NCBI GenBank assembly: GCA_021200975.1
Contig: JAJQFT010000023.1
Coordinates: 1-32,861, forward strand
Length of the DNA stretch: 32,861 bases
Source of the DNA: Bacillota bacterium
Lineage (GTDB): Bacteria > Bacillota > Clostridia > Oscillospirales > Oscillospiraceae
Direction: 5' to 3'
In this document: one piece after another, positions 1 to 9,500 of the stretch
Layout of the letters: each line of letters starts with the position of its first letter
Position numbering within the stretch: position 1 is the stretch's first letter
The notes under the pieces: model-generated
Told to the model about the DNA's origin: nothing
The model's input: only the letters and a program-made list of their open reading frames with translations
The model's database searches: none
Made by a program: the position numbers and the translations under genes

Positions 1-41
1 AATGAACAAACTCTTTCCTTTTTTTCGGTCTCACATCATTG

Positions 42-57
42 ACAAATGGACATTTGT
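42..57. repeat. Perfect 7-bp inverted repeat, possible operator
   Basis: ACAAATG and CATTTGT flank a 2-nt centre and overlap a TTGACA hexamer at 39-44. No convincing -10 box lies 16-18 nt downstream of that hexamer, and there is no T-run, so neither a promoter nor a terminator is supported. A regulator site belonging to a gene left of the window is possible. Confidence 0.3.
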
Positions 58-196
58 GATGAAATCCGTGAAATTGCTCTCAAACAAATTTCAAAGAAGG
101 GCCGCAGCGGGTGCACGCAGTCGAGAAGATTCCAAGAATGGCGGCAGATAGGTACGGTTTGCGAATTTGGTAATCGACGCGCAGTATTTTCTTGAA

Positions 197-225
197 TTGA
201 CATTAGACGCGAAATCTGATAAAAT
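197..225 (+). promoter_or_regulatory. Candidate sigma-A promoter P1 upstream of pyrH
   Basis: TTGACA at 197-202 and TAAAAT at 220-225 are separated by exactly 17 nt. The -35 box is perfect and the -10 box has one mismatch. Transcription would begin near 232 and run through the GC-rich hairpin into pyrH, giving a leader of about 165 nt. Confidence 0.6.
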
Positions 226-238
226 ACATCAGATTCTT

Positions 239-270
239 GGCGGCCGCTCGCGCATAGCTGCGCGCCCGCC
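239..270 (+). other. GC-rich stem-loop in the pyrH leader
   Basis: An inner stem CGCGCA/TGCGCG (249-254 with 259-264) has a TAGC loop, and an outer GGCGG/CCGCC pairing (239-243 with 266-270) closes it. No T-run follows, so it is not a standard intrinsic terminator. It lies just downstream of the predicted start of P1. Confidence 0.4.
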
Positions 271-335
271 ACGCTTGCGGAGAGGGAAGCCTTGTGAACT
301 TTCAGAAAATAATTTCTCCATTTTAAAATTAACGG

Positions 336-364
336 TTGCCATTTTCCGCCAAATACGATAGAAT
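336..364 (+). promoter_or_regulatory. Candidate sigma-A promoter P2 for the pyrH operon
   Basis: TTGCCA at 336-341 and TAGAAT at 359-364 are spaced by 17 nt. The predicted start is about 25 nt before the pyrH ribosome binding site (AGGAGG near 382). Confidence 0.55.
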
Positions 365-395
365 AGAAGAAGAAAGGTTATAGGAGGTTTTTCCC

Positions 396-1115
396 ATGCC
401 ACAGGTAAAATATCGGCGCATTCTCTTGAAGCTATCCGGCGAGGCGCTGGCCGGAGATGCGCACAGGGGGCTGGATTTTGACGTGATGCGCAGCGTGTGC
501 GAGGTGATTCGCCAATGCACGCAAATCGGCGTACAGGTTGGAATCGTCGTCGGCGGGGGCAATTTCTGGCGCGGCGTGAAGGACGGAGCGGACAGGATGC
601 AGCGCTCCCACGGCGACAGCATGGGGATGCTCGCGACCGTGATGAACTGCATCGCGATGGCGGACGCCCTACAAAAGGTTGGGCTAGACGCCCGGGTGCT
701 CACTGCCGTGGAGATGAACAAATTCGCGGAGTACTATACCTATGATACCGCCTCGCGCTACCTGAGCGAAGGAAAGGTCGTCCTTTTCGCGGGCGGCACT
801 GGCAACCCCTATTTCTCCACCGATACCGGCGCGGTGCTGCGCGGCGCGGAGATCGAGGCGGACGCCATCCTGCTCGCCAAGAATGTGGACGGCATCTATT
901 CCGCCGACCCGAATCTTGACCCCAGCGCCGTGAAATTTGACGAGCTGAGCTACGACGAGGTGCTCGCCCGCCACCTCAAGGCGACGGACTCCACCGCGAT
1001 GACCCTCGCGATGGACAACCATCTGACCCTTGTCTGCTTTGCCCTGAAGGACCCGCAGAACATCCTCCGTGTCGTATGCGGAGAAAAAATCGGAACGATT
1101 GTAAAGGAGAATTGA
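396..1115 (+). CDS. pyrH: UMP kinase
   Basis: Phosphorylates UMP to UDP with ATP in the cytoplasm, the committed step toward UTP and CTP. The 239-residue length is normal for the bacterial hexameric UMP kinase of the amino-acid-kinase fold. KLSGEAL at residues 12-18 is the N-terminal phosphate-binding strand, VVGGGNFWRG at 51-60 is the glycine-rich nucleotide loop, and DTGAVLRGAEIEADA at 143-157 with AKNVDGIY at 161-168 are family hallmarks. The ATG follows a strong AGGAGG site. It is first in the operon, with frr starting 3 nt after its stop, the classic pyrH-frr pair. Two candidate promoters lie upstream. Confidence 0.97.
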   Translation: MPQVKYRRILLKLSGEALAGDAHRGLDFDVMRSVCEVIRQCTQIGVQVGIVVGGGNFWRGVKDGADRMQRSHGDSMGMLATVMNCIAMADALQKVGLDARVLTAVEMNKFAEYYTYDTASRYLSEGKVVLFAGGTGNPYFSTDTGAVLRGAEIEADAILLAKNVDGIYSADPNLDPSAVKFDELSYDEVLARHLKATDSTAMTLAMDNHLTLVCFALKDPQNILRVVCGEKIGTIVKEN

Positions 1116-1118
1116 ATC

Positions 1119-1673
1119 ATGAGCGTGGATTTTAACGACATTACCAGAAAAATGGACAAGACGCTGTCGGTGCTGGCCGCCAATTTCGATTCCGTCCGCG
1201 CCGGGCGCGCGAACCCCCGTGTTCTCGACCGCATCACGGTGGAATACTATGGAAGTGAAACGCCGCTCAACGGCGTGGCAACCATTTCCTCGCCCGATGC
1301 CCGCACGCTGATCATTCAGCCGTGGGACAGTAAGCTGCTGAAGGATATCCAGAAAGCCATCCAAATTTCCGACTTGGGGATCAACCCGCAGAACGACGGC
1401 CGGGTGATCCGCCTCGTATTCCCGCAGCTCACGGAGGAGCGCCGCAAGGACCTCTCCCGCCAATGTAAAAAATATGCCGAAGAAGCGAAGGTTGCCATGC
1501 GCAACATCCGCCGCGACGGGATGGATTATATCAAGTCGCTGAAAAAATCCTCCGCAATCACCGAGGACGAGCAGAAAAAGGCTGAAAAGGATTTGCAGGA
1601 CCTGCTCGACAAGTATATCCGCAAGGTAGACGAGGCCAACGCCGTAAAAGAGAAAGAGCTAATGGCGATTTAA
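1119..1673 (+). CDS. frr: Ribosome recycling factor
   Basis: RRF splits post-termination ribosomes together with EF-G. The 184-residue product has the usual family length. RAGRANPRVLD near residues 27-37 is a conserved element of the long-helix domain, and the basic stretch starting RRKDLSRQCKKYAEEAK near 108 forms the second long helix that contacts 23S rRNA. An AAGGAG site lies about 10 nt before the ATG. It is transcribed with pyrH, and an 80-nt gap separates it from uppS. Confidence 0.97.
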   Translation: MSVDFNDITRKMDKTLSVLAANFDSVRAGRANPRVLDRITVEYYGSETPLNGVATISSPDARTLIIQPWDSKLLKDIQKAIQISDLGINPQNDGRVIRLVFPQLTEERRKDLSRQCKKYAEEAKVAMRNIRRDGMDYIKSLKKSSAITEDEQKKAEKDLQDLLDKYIRKVDEANAVKEKELMAI

Positions 1674-1754
1674 TATGTGCCGGAGGCACCGGGCAGGCAA
1701 GATGCGCCGCGCCCGGGGCTTCCGAATCCGGCTTTCCCGGAGATTGAGGGAACT

Positions 1755-2474
1755 ATGTCTGAAGAGAATGTATCGCTGCTTCCCCCGAAGCATATTGCTA
1801 TTATTATGGATGGCAACGGCCGCTGGGCCGAAAAACGGGGACTGCCCAAGAATGCCGGCCACGCTGCCGGGGCGGAAACGTTCCGGAAAATTGCGAATTA
1901 CTGCCGCACGCTGGGTGTAAAATATCTGACGGTCTACGCCTTTTCCACGGAGAACTGGAAGCGCTCGCAGGATGAGATTTCGGGCATCATGCTGCTCATG
2001 GAGCGCTACCTGCGGGAGGTGCTCCGGGATATGGACAAAAACCGGGTGCGGATTTGCGTCTTTGGAGACCTTACCCGCATCAAGCCGAAGCTGCGCAAGC
2101 TTTGTGAGGAGGCGCAGGAGAAATCGGCGGGATACGACGATGTGCAGGTGAATTTCTGCCTGAACTACGGCGGACGCGACGAAATCATTCGCGCCGTAAA
2201 AGCCTACTGCGCCGCGGTGCAGGCGGGCAGGGAAGACGTAAGCGAGCTGACCGAGGAAAAATTCGCAAACTACCTCGATTCTGGCGGCGTGCCCGACCCC
2301 GAGCTGATTATTCGCCCCTCGGGGGAAATGCGGCTGAGTAATTTCCTGACGTGGCAAAGTGTGTATTCGGAATTTGTTTATATGGATGTGCTCTGGCCAG
2401 ACTTTAGCCCAAGCGACTTGGACGCTGCCATTGCGGAGTACCATCGCAGAAATCGTCGCTTTGGGGGTAGATAG
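1755..2474 (+). CDS. uppS: Isoprenyl transferase (undecaprenyl diphosphate synthase)
   Basis: A cis-prenyltransferase that condenses farnesyl-PP with isopentenyl-PP units to make the C55 lipid carrier for peptidoglycan synthesis. IAIIMDGNGRWA (residues 14-25) contains the catalytic Asp (D19), NAGHAAG (33-39) is the diphosphate-binding GHxxG loop, YAFSTENWKRS follows near 61-71, and RPSGEMRLSNFL near 190 is the C-terminal motif. I chose the ATG at 1755 (239 residues). An in-frame GTG at 1677 would add 26 residues of Pro/Arg-rich sequence unlike the family and lacks a convincing ribosome site. It supplies lipid carrier from IPP made by the dxr/ispG pathway encoded in the same operon. Confidence 0.95.
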   Translation: MSEENVSLLPPKHIAIIMDGNGRWAEKRGLPKNAGHAAGAETFRKIANYCRTLGVKYLTVYAFSTENWKRSQDEISGIMLLMERYLREVLRDMDKNRVRICVFGDLTRIKPKLRKLCEEAQEKSAGYDDVQVNFCLNYGGRDEIIRAVKAYCAAVQAGREDVSELTEEKFANYLDSGGVPDPELIIRPSGEMRLSNFLTWQSVYSEFVYMDVLWPDFSPSDLDAAIAEYHRRNRRFGGR

Positions 2475-2476
2475 AA

Positions 2477-3289
2477 ATGGCAAAACGAATCCTGACCGCC
2501 GTGATTGGCGTGCCGCTGCTGGCGGTAGTCCTGCTGGTGCTGCCGAAAATTTACGCGGCGCTTGCCTACGCGGTGCTGTGCGCGTGCGCGGCCTATGAAA
2601 TTTGCAAGGCGACGGGCGTAAAGCAGTACACCCGCCTGATGGCGTATACCGTCCTGTTTGCGGCCGCCGTCCCGCTTTGGTCGTATTTCGGCAGCAGCGG
2701 CCTGCTCGCGCAAATTGCGCTGCTCGGCTACTTCGTCCTGATGTTTGCCGAGATTATGCTCAGCAAGCTTACGCTGCCCTTTGCGAAGGCCTGCATCGCC
2801 TTCTTTGCCGCCTTCCCTGTGCCGTATATGCTCTCCGCGACCGTGCGCCTGCTGCTGCCGGAGCTTGGGCGGATTCTGGTGTGCATTCCCTTTGTGATTG
2901 GTTTTTTGTCCGATTCCGGCGCGTTTTTCGTTGGGCGCGCGATTGGCAAGCACAAGATGTCGCCGCTCATCAGCCCCAAAAAGAGCGTGGAGGGGCTTTT
3001 TGGCGGCATTGTTGCCTCCATTTTGGGAATGCTGGCCTTTGCCCTGATTGTCGATAAGGCAACAGATGCTACGGCCAATTACGCGCTGGCCTTTGTATTT
3101 GGGCTGCTCGGCGCGCTTGCAGGCACCTTTGGCGACCTGTCCTTCTCGTGCATCAAGCGCGAATATGGCATCAAGGATTATAGCCAGATCCTGCCCGGTC
3201 ACGGCGGGATCCTCGACCGCTTTGATTCGCTGATTGCGATCGCTCTGATGGTCGAAATTCTGATGGATGTGCTTCCGGTGGTGGTATAG
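2477..3289 (+). CDS. cdsA: Phosphatidate cytidylyltransferase
   Basis: Makes CDP-diacylglycerol from phosphatidic acid and CTP at the inner membrane, the branch point of phospholipid synthesis. The 270-residue protein is highly hydrophobic with multiple predicted membrane spans. The C-terminal family signature is intact: SCIKREYGIKDY near residues 223-234, followed by LPGHGGILDRFDS near 238-250. The ATG begins 2 nt after the uppS stop. It provides substrate for PgsA, whose gene lies at 30846 in this window. Confidence 0.95.
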   Translation: MAKRILTAVIGVPLLAVVLLVLPKIYAALAYAVLCACAAYEICKATGVKQYTRLMAYTVLFAAAVPLWSYFGSSGLLAQIALLGYFVLMFAEIMLSKLTLPFAKACIAFFAAFPVPYMLSATVRLLLPELGRILVCIPFVIGFLSDSGAFFVGRAIGKHKMSPLISPKKSVEGLFGGIVASILGMLAFALIVDKATDATANYALAFVFGLLGALAGTFGDLSFSCIKREYGIKDYSQILPGHGGILDRFDSLIAIALMVEILMDVLPVVV

Positions 3290-3291
3290 GA

Positions 3292-4458
3292 ATGGTTCAT
3301 GCAATTTCTGTGCTGGGCTCTACCGGCTCGATTGGCCGCCAGAGCTTGGACGTTGCCGAAAAAATGGGCGTGCGCGTCTGCGCGCTGACCGCAGGCTCCA
3401 ATGTAGCGCGCATGGCGCAGCAATGCCGCCTTTTCCGGCCAAAGCTTGCCGTAATGTCCACGCAGGAGCTGGCGCAGGAGCTGGAGGCTGAACTTGCCGA
3501 CCCCGCGGTTCGCGTGCTATGGGGCGAGGAGGGGCTGATCGCTGCCGCCACGATGGAGGAGGCCGACTGCGTAATCACCGCGGTCGTTGGTATGCTGGGG
3601 CTGAAGCCCACGCTCGCCGCCATCCGCGCGCGCAAGCGCATCGGTCTAGCCAACAAGGAGACGCTCGTATGCGCGGGCGAGCTGGTCATGGCCGAGGCGG
3701 AGAAATATGGCGCGCAGATCGTGCCGGTGGACTCTGAGCACTCCGCGATTTTTCAATGCCTGATGGGGGTGCGTGACCGCTCGGAAATCCGGCGGCTGAT
3801 CCTTACCTGCTCGGGCGGCCCTTTTTTCGGAAAAACCCGCGAGGAGCTTGCGCGTGTCACCAAGGCCGACGCGCTCCGGCATCCCAACTGGAAAATGGGC
3901 GCAAAAATTACGATTGACTGCGCCACCCTGATGAACAAGGGACTGGAGGTCATCGAGGCGATGCGCCTTTACAGCCTGCCGCTGGAAAAGGTGGATGTGG
4001 TCATCCACCGGCAGAGCATTGTACACAGCCTTGTAGAGCTTCGCGACGGCGCGGTTCTGGCGCAGCTCGGTGTGCCGGATATGCGCCTGCCAATCCAGCT
4101 GGCACTTACCTACCCGAACCGTGGCGAGCGCCCGGTTGAGCGGCTGAGCCTTACCCAAATGCCGCCGCTGACCTTCTGCGAGCCGGATTTGGAGAATTTT
4201 CCCTGCCTCGCTCTTGCGCGCCGCTGCGCCGAGACGGGCGGCAATTCCTGCGCCGTGATGAACGGCGCGAACGAGGCGGCGGTCGCTCTGTACTTGGCCG
4301 ATAAAATTGGCTTCTATGAGATTTATCGGCTCGTGCAGCACGCGGTCGATTCCGTACCCTTCCTTGCGCATCCGGATTTGGAGCAAATCCTCGAATCCGA
4401 TGCTCTGGCGCGGCAGTCTGTTGCCGAATCTTTTGCGCGAATCGAGGCTAGCAAATGA
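3292..4458 (+). CDS. dxr: 1-deoxy-D-xylulose 5-phosphate reductoisomerase
   Basis: Converts DXP to MEP with NADPH, the second step of the MEP isoprenoid pathway. Its 388 residues match the usual length. LGSTGSIG at residues 8-15 is the NADPH-binding fingerprint, NKETLVCAGELVM near 122-134 and DSEHSAIFQCL near 147-157 carry the active-site lysine and the metal-binding Asp/Glu, and the segment around KMGAKITIDCATLMNKGLE near 202-220 is also conserved. It starts 2 nt after cdsA and overlaps rseP by 4 nt (ATGA), which suggests translational coupling. With ispG in the same operon it commits the cell to MEP-derived IPP. Confidence 0.97.
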   Translation: MVHAISVLGSTGSIGRQSLDVAEKMGVRVCALTAGSNVARMAQQCRLFRPKLAVMSTQELAQELEAELADPAVRVLWGEEGLIAAATMEEADCVITAVVGMLGLKPTLAAIRARKRIGLANKETLVCAGELVMAEAEKYGAQIVPVDSEHSAIFQCLMGVRDRSEIRRLILTCSGGPFFGKTREELARVTKADALRHPNWKMGAKITIDCATLMNKGLEVIEAMRLYSLPLEKVDVVIHRQSIVHSLVELRDGAVLAQLGVPDMRLPIQLALTYPNRGERPVERLSLTQMPPLTFCEPDLENFPCLALARRCAETGGNSCAVMNGANEAAVALYLADKIGFYEIYRLVQHAVDSVPFLAHPDLEQILESDALARQSVAESFARIEASK

Positions 4459-5507
4459 CCATTGTATTTGCCATTCTGATTTTCAGCTTCTTAATTTTCA
4501 TCCATGAGCTTGGCCACTTTCTGAGCGCAAAGGCGTTTGGCGTGCAGGTCAATGAATTTTCGCTGTTTATGGGCCCGGCCATCTGGAAAAAGCAGGTGGG
4601 CGACACGCTCTATGCCCTTCGCTGCATCCCGATTGGCGGCTACTGCGCAATGGAAGGGGAGGAGCAGGACACCGATAACCCCCGCTCCTTCCAGAAAGCC
4701 GCATGGTGGAAGCGGCTGATTATCCTGTGCGCCGGCGCCGCGATGAACTTTATCGCCGGATTCTTGATTATGGTGCTGGTGTTTGCCCCCACGGAGCAGT
4801 TTGTCATGCCGATAATTGCGGACTATGAGGAGGGCTGCACCATCATTGGCGATGACGGCCTGCAGGTCGGCGACCGGATCCTTTCGGTCGATGGCGAGGC
4901 CATCTATGTTCAGTCGGATTTTTCGCTGATTCTCAGCCTGAATGCCGGAGACATACACGACCTTGTCGTTGAGCGCGACGGGGAGAAGGTCTATCTGGAC
5001 GATTTCGTGATGGAGAAGCACCTCTTTGGCGACGAAACCACCGAACGCTACGGCTTCACCTTCTCCGTAGAGGACGCCAACGCTTGGAATACGCTCTGCT
5101 ATGCATGGGCGCAGACAATGGATACGGTGCGCCTTGTTCGGCTGAGCCTGCAAATGCTCTTCACCGGGCAAGCCTCCGTTTCGGATGTGACAGGGCCGGT
5201 TGGCATTGTGAGCATGATGAGCGAGGTCGCGAGCGAATCAGCATCGGCGCTCGACGCTGTGCTGAATGTGCTCTATCTCGGCGGCTTCATTGCCATCAAT
5301 CTCGCCGTTATGAATATGCTGCCCATTCCCGCGCTAGACGGCGGGCGGGTGTTCTTTCTGCTGATTACCACTGCAATCGAAGCGGTTACGCACAAAAAGG
5401 TCGATCCCAAATATGAGGCGTGGATTCACGGCGCGGGCATGGTCGTCCTGCTGATTATCATGGCGCTGATTATGTTTAAGGACGTATTTACCATTTTCTG
5501 GGGGTAG
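4455..5507 (+). CDS. rseP: Site-2 intramembrane metalloprotease RseP/RasP
   Basis: A membrane zinc protease of the S2P family (RasP/YluC in Bacillus) that cleaves anti-sigma factors and remnant signal peptides within the membrane. HELGH at residues 17-21, inside the first membrane helix, holds two zinc ligands and the catalytic Glu. MLPIPALDGGR near 286-296 holds the third ligand (Asp). A PDZ-like domain lies between, around residues 125-180 (GLQVGDRILSVDGEAI). The last helix ends the 350-residue protein. It overlaps the dxr stop by 4 nt. The position between dxr and ispG is conserved in Firmicutes. Its substrate here is unknown. Confidence 0.95.
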   Translation: MTIVFAILIFSFLIFIHELGHFLSAKAFGVQVNEFSLFMGPAIWKKQVGDTLYALRCIPIGGYCAMEGEEQDTDNPRSFQKAAWWKRLIILCAGAAMNFIAGFLIMVLVFAPTEQFVMPIIADYEEGCTIIGDDGLQVGDRILSVDGEAIYVQSDFSLILSLNAGDIHDLVVERDGEKVYLDDFVMEKHLFGDETTERYGFTFSVEDANAWNTLCYAWAQTMDTVRLVRLSLQMLFTGQASVSDVTGPVGIVSMMSEVASESASALDAVLNVLYLGGFIAINLAVMNMLPIPALDGGRVFFLLITTAIEAVTHKKVDPKYEAWIHGAGMVVLLIIMALIMFKDVFTIFWG

Positions 5508-5513
5508 AATAGA

Positions 5514-6551
5514 ATGACAAGACAGATCCTCGTCGGCGGCGTGCCCATCGGAGGCGGCGCGCCGGTGGTAATTCAGTCGATGCTCAACACCAAAACGACG
5601 GATGTGGAGGGCTCGCTGAACCAAATCAAGGCGCTGAAAACCGCCGGCTGCCAGATCGCCCGCCTTTCGGTGCAGAACCGGGAGGCCGCGCGGGGCTTCG
5701 CGCAGATAGCCGCCGAGAGCCCGCTGCCGCTGGTGGCCGACATTCACTTCGATTATAAGCTTGCCATCCTCGCCGCCGAGGGCGGGGCGAGCAAGATTCG
5801 CATCAATCCCGGCAACATCGGCGGTGACGAGCGCGTTCGTGCGGTTGTGGACGTGTGCAAGGAAAAGCACATTCCCATCCGCATTGGCGTCAACGGCGGC
5901 AGCCTCGACAAGGCAAAGCTAGAAAAATATGGCCACCCGACTGCCGAGGCGCTGGTGGAAAGCGCGTTCGAGCATCTTGAGCTGCTGGAAAAATTCGGCT
6001 TCTACGATACCTGCGTTTCCATGAAGTCCTCCAATGTTCCCACGATGGTCGCCGCGGCGCGCCTGTTCCGCAGCAAATGCGACTATCCGCTGCACATCGG
6101 CGTGACCGAGACCGGCCCGGTGCGGCAGGGGCTAATCAAGTCCGCGATGGGCATCGGCAGCCTGCTGCTCGATGGGATTGGCGACACCCTGCGCGTCAGC
6201 CTGACGGACGATCCGGTGCAGGAGGTCTACGCGGCGAAGGACATCCTCAAGGCTGCGGGGCTGCGCAAGGAGGGCGTGAACGTGATTTCCTGCCCCACCT
6301 GCGGCAGGACGCAGATCGACCTGATTGGGCTTGTCAATCGGGTAGATGCCGCGCTTAAGGATTGCAGCAAGCCAATTACCGTCGCCGTCATGGGCTGCAT
6401 CGTCAATGGCCCGGGTGAGGCGCGCGAGGCGGACATCGGCATCGCTGGAGGGGATGGCTTCGGAATGCTGTTTGAGCACGGCGAGCTGGTTGAGCGCCGC
6501 CCGTATGACGAGCTGCTTCCCGCGCTGCTGGAAAGAATCGAAAAGCTTTGA
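5514..6551 (+). CDS. ispG: 4-hydroxy-3-methylbut-2-en-1-yl diphosphate synthase
   Basis: An iron-sulfur enzyme converting MEcPP to HMBPP late in the MEP pathway. The 345-residue length fits the short bacterial type. The 4Fe-4S ligands are visible: the two Cys of SCPTCGRTQIDL near residues 260 and 263, and the Cys of VMGCIVNGPGEA near 295, whose final Glu is the fourth ligand in characterised IspG. The N-terminal TIM-barrel part contains VADIHFDYKLA and KIRINPGNIG. It needs electrons from ferredoxin or flavodoxin; the separate Fe-S protein at 17930 is not evidently linked. Its TGA shares one base with the polC ATG (TGATG). Confidence 0.97.
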   Translation: MTRQILVGGVPIGGGAPVVIQSMLNTKTTDVEGSLNQIKALKTAGCQIARLSVQNREAARGFAQIAAESPLPLVADIHFDYKLAILAAEGGASKIRINPGNIGGDERVRAVVDVCKEKHIPIRIGVNGGSLDKAKLEKYGHPTAEALVESAFEHLELLEKFGFYDTCVSMKSSNVPTMVAAARLFRSKCDYPLHIGVTETGPVRQGLIKSAMGIGSLLLDGIGDTLRVSLTDDPVQEVYAAKDILKAAGLRKEGVNVISCPTCGRTQIDLIGLVNRVDAALKDCSKPITVAVMGCIVNGPGEAREADIGIAGGDGFGMLFEHGELVERRPYDELLPALLERIEKL

Positions 6552-9500
6552 TGAAAAAAACCGTTTCTTTTCTGGATATGTTCCCCGCTTATGCGCCGCC
6601 TGACACGCTGCGAACGGCAGTTTCTCAGGCGGCCATCGTCGATTGCCACATTGACGCGGCCGAGCGGGACTTGGAGCTGACGCTCTACAGCGAGGAATAC
6701 ATCCCCGCGAAGCTTCTTCGCCTTATGGAGGGGGAGCTTGCAAAAATCTATGATTTGAAATCCATCGCCCTCACCGCTACGCACCCGGCGTGTGAAATGC
6801 AAAAGGTTTCACCGGAGGAAATCACAGCGCTGTTTATTGCCGCCGATTCGCGCAATCGCGGCTCGCTTGCCAAGGCGCGCTTTTCGTGGTCGGATAACGC
6901 GCTCACCGTGCATCTGTCAGGGAACGGCAAGGCGCTGCTGGAATCGAGCAGCGCCGCGGTCAGGCGGGAGCTTGCGTCCCGCTTTTCGGTCGCGCCCGAG
7001 ATTTCCTTTGTGTCCGGGGAGGAGCTTTCCGGGCAGGAGCTGTTTGACGCGATGGAGCGTATGCGGCAGGAGGCGATTTCCACCATGCCGGTGGCGCCGC
7101 TGAGCAAGACTCTTCCCTCCGCGCCGCCCAGCGACGCCATCTATGGCCGCAGCTTCAAGGGCACGGCGACGCCGATGAAGGAGCTAAGCCTCGACATGGG
7201 CACGGTGATTGTGGAGGGCAGGATTTTCTCGGTGGAGAACAAGGAGCTGACCAAGCGCAACGCGTGGATTATCAACTTCGACATGACCGATCATACCGGC
7301 TCCATCCGCGTCAACAAATTCATGGAGGCCGGAGAGGCAAAGAAAATCCTCGACCGGCTCACGGTAGGCGCCGTTCTGCGCATCCGCGGCAAAATGGATG
7401 TGAACAAGTTCGACGGTGAAACCGTGCTCCGCCCCTACGATATTGCGCCCGGCTTTATGCCCGCGCGTGAGGATCTCTCCCACGGCGAAAAGCGCGTGGA
7501 GCTGCACCTGCATACCGTGATGAGCAATATGGATGCGCTTACGGATACCGCCGCCGCCGTCAAGCAGGCCGCCGCATGGGGGCACAAGGCTATTGCCATT
7601 ACCGACCACGGTGTCGCGCAGTCCTTCCCGGACGCGATGAAGGCAGCCGAGAAGGCCAAGGTTGCCGGTACGGATGAGAAAATCAAGATTCTCTACGGTG
7701 TGGAGGGCTATTTCATCAACGATGTGGACGACCGCATTGCCGTCCACGGCACGCAGGAGCTGGATTTGGCCGACGGAGAATATGTGGCTTTCGACCTCGA
7801 GACTACCGGCCTAAGCTCGCGCAACGATACCATTATCGAAATCGGTGCAGTGCGGATGTGCCGCGGCAAGGAGCTGGCGCGCTTCCAGACCTTTGTCGCG
7901 CCGGGGCGGATGCTCGAAAAGCGCATCACCGAGCTTACCGGCATTACGGATGAGATGCTGCTCGGCGCGCCGCCGATTGAAGAAGTTCTTCCAAAATTTC
8001 TGGAGTTCGTCGGCTCTCGCGTGCTGGTGGCGCACAATTCCGATTTTGACACCGGCTTTGTTCGTGCGGCGTGCGAGCGGCAGGGGCTCGCCTATGCGCT
8101 CACGAGCGCCGACACCCTGATTCTGGCGCAGAACCTGATGCCCGAGCTGCATAAGCACAAGCTCGACACCGTTTCCAACGCCCTGAGCCTGCCGGAATTC
8201 AACCACCACCGCGCGGCGGACGACGCGCTGATGTGTGGCCTGATTTTTGACCGCTTTATCTCCATGCTTGCCGAGAAGGGCGTTACTACCCTGCAGGGCA
8301 TCAATCCGGCGATGGAGGCGCTGCGCGCCGGCAGCCGGATCTACGATCGGCAGGCCAAGCATATCATCCTGCTTGCCAAAAATCAGGTGGGTCTGCGAAA
8401 TCTGTACCACATTATTTCCGACTCCAACCTGCAATATTTCAAGCGCGTGCCGCGCATTCCGAAGTCTGAGCTGCTGCGCTACCGGGAGGGGCTGATTATC
8501 GGCTCCGCCTGCGAAGCGGGCGAGCTGTTTCAGGCGCTCGTGGACGGCAAGAGCGAGGACGAGCTCAAGCGAATTGCCTCCTTCTATGACTATGTGGAAA
8601 TCCAGCCCATCGCGAACAACCGCTTCATGATTGCCCGCGGCACCGCGAAGGATGACGAGGAGCTTCGCGGCTTCAACCGCACACTCGTGCGGATTGCCGA
8701 CGAGCTTGGAAAAATGACGGTCGCAACCGGCGACGTGCATTTCCTGAACCCGGAGGATGAAATTTTCCGTCACATCCTGCTCGCCGTCAAGGGATTTGAG
8801 GATGCCGATAAGGATATGCCGCTCTATTTCCGCACGACGGACGATATGCTGCGCGAATTCTCCTACCTCGGCGAGGAAAAGGCCTACGAGGTCGTGGTGA
8901 AGAACACCAACGCCATCGCCGATATGTGCGAAACGCTGCGCCCGGTGCCGCATAACCTTTTTGCGCCGAGCATTGAAAACTCCGTGGAGGATTTGAAGGC
9001 GCTGGTCTATGGAAAGTTCCGCCGCCTATACGGCGAGCAACCGCCGGAGCTGATGACGAAGCGCGTCGAAACGGAGCTGCATGACATTATCAGCTGTCAC
9101 TACGACGTGATTTATATGTCCGCGCAGAAGCTCGTGCAAAACTCGCTGGAGCATGGCTATCTGGTCGGCTCGCGCGGCTCGGTAGGCTCGTCAATCGTGG
9201 CCTACCTGTCGGATATTACGGAGGTCAATTCCTTCCCGCCGCACTACCGCTGCCCGAATCCCGCGTGCAAATATTCCACCTTCGATGTTCCGCCGGGCTT
9301 TGGCTGCGGCGCGGATTTGCCGGATGCCGTTTGCCCGAAATGCGGCACAAAATTCCAGAAGGATGGGTTCAACATACCCTTTGAAACCTTCCTTGGCTTC
9401 GGCGGGGACAAGGTTCCCGATATCGATTTGAACTTCTCCGGCGAATATCAGGCAAAGGCTCACGCCTACTGCGTGGAAATGTTTGGAAAATCCCATGTTT

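Larger units (their letters stand above)
1..395. other. Non-coding region upstream of pyrH
   Basis: About 395 bases without a credible gene. The short ORFs here (for example 36-272 on the - strand and 167-361 on the + strand) have no ribosome binding site and resemble no known protein. The stretch holds an inverted repeat at 42-57, a strong candidate promoter at 197-225, a GC-rich hairpin at 239-270 and a second promoter at 336-364. In many Firmicutes rpsB-tsf lies immediately upstream of pyrH; it is not visible here. Confidence 0.6.

Noticed and set aside
36-361. Two short overlapping ORFs upstream of pyrH (36-272 -, 167-361 +)
   Set aside because: No ribosome sites and no protein-like character; the region contains promoters and a hairpin.
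1677-1754. GTG-initiated extension of uppS
   Set aside because: It adds 26 residues with no family similarity; the ATG at 1755 puts the MDGNGRW motif at the usual position.
7811-8953. 380-codon - strand open frame opposite polC
   Set aside because: It lies wholly within the polC exonuclease/PHP region with no start signals.
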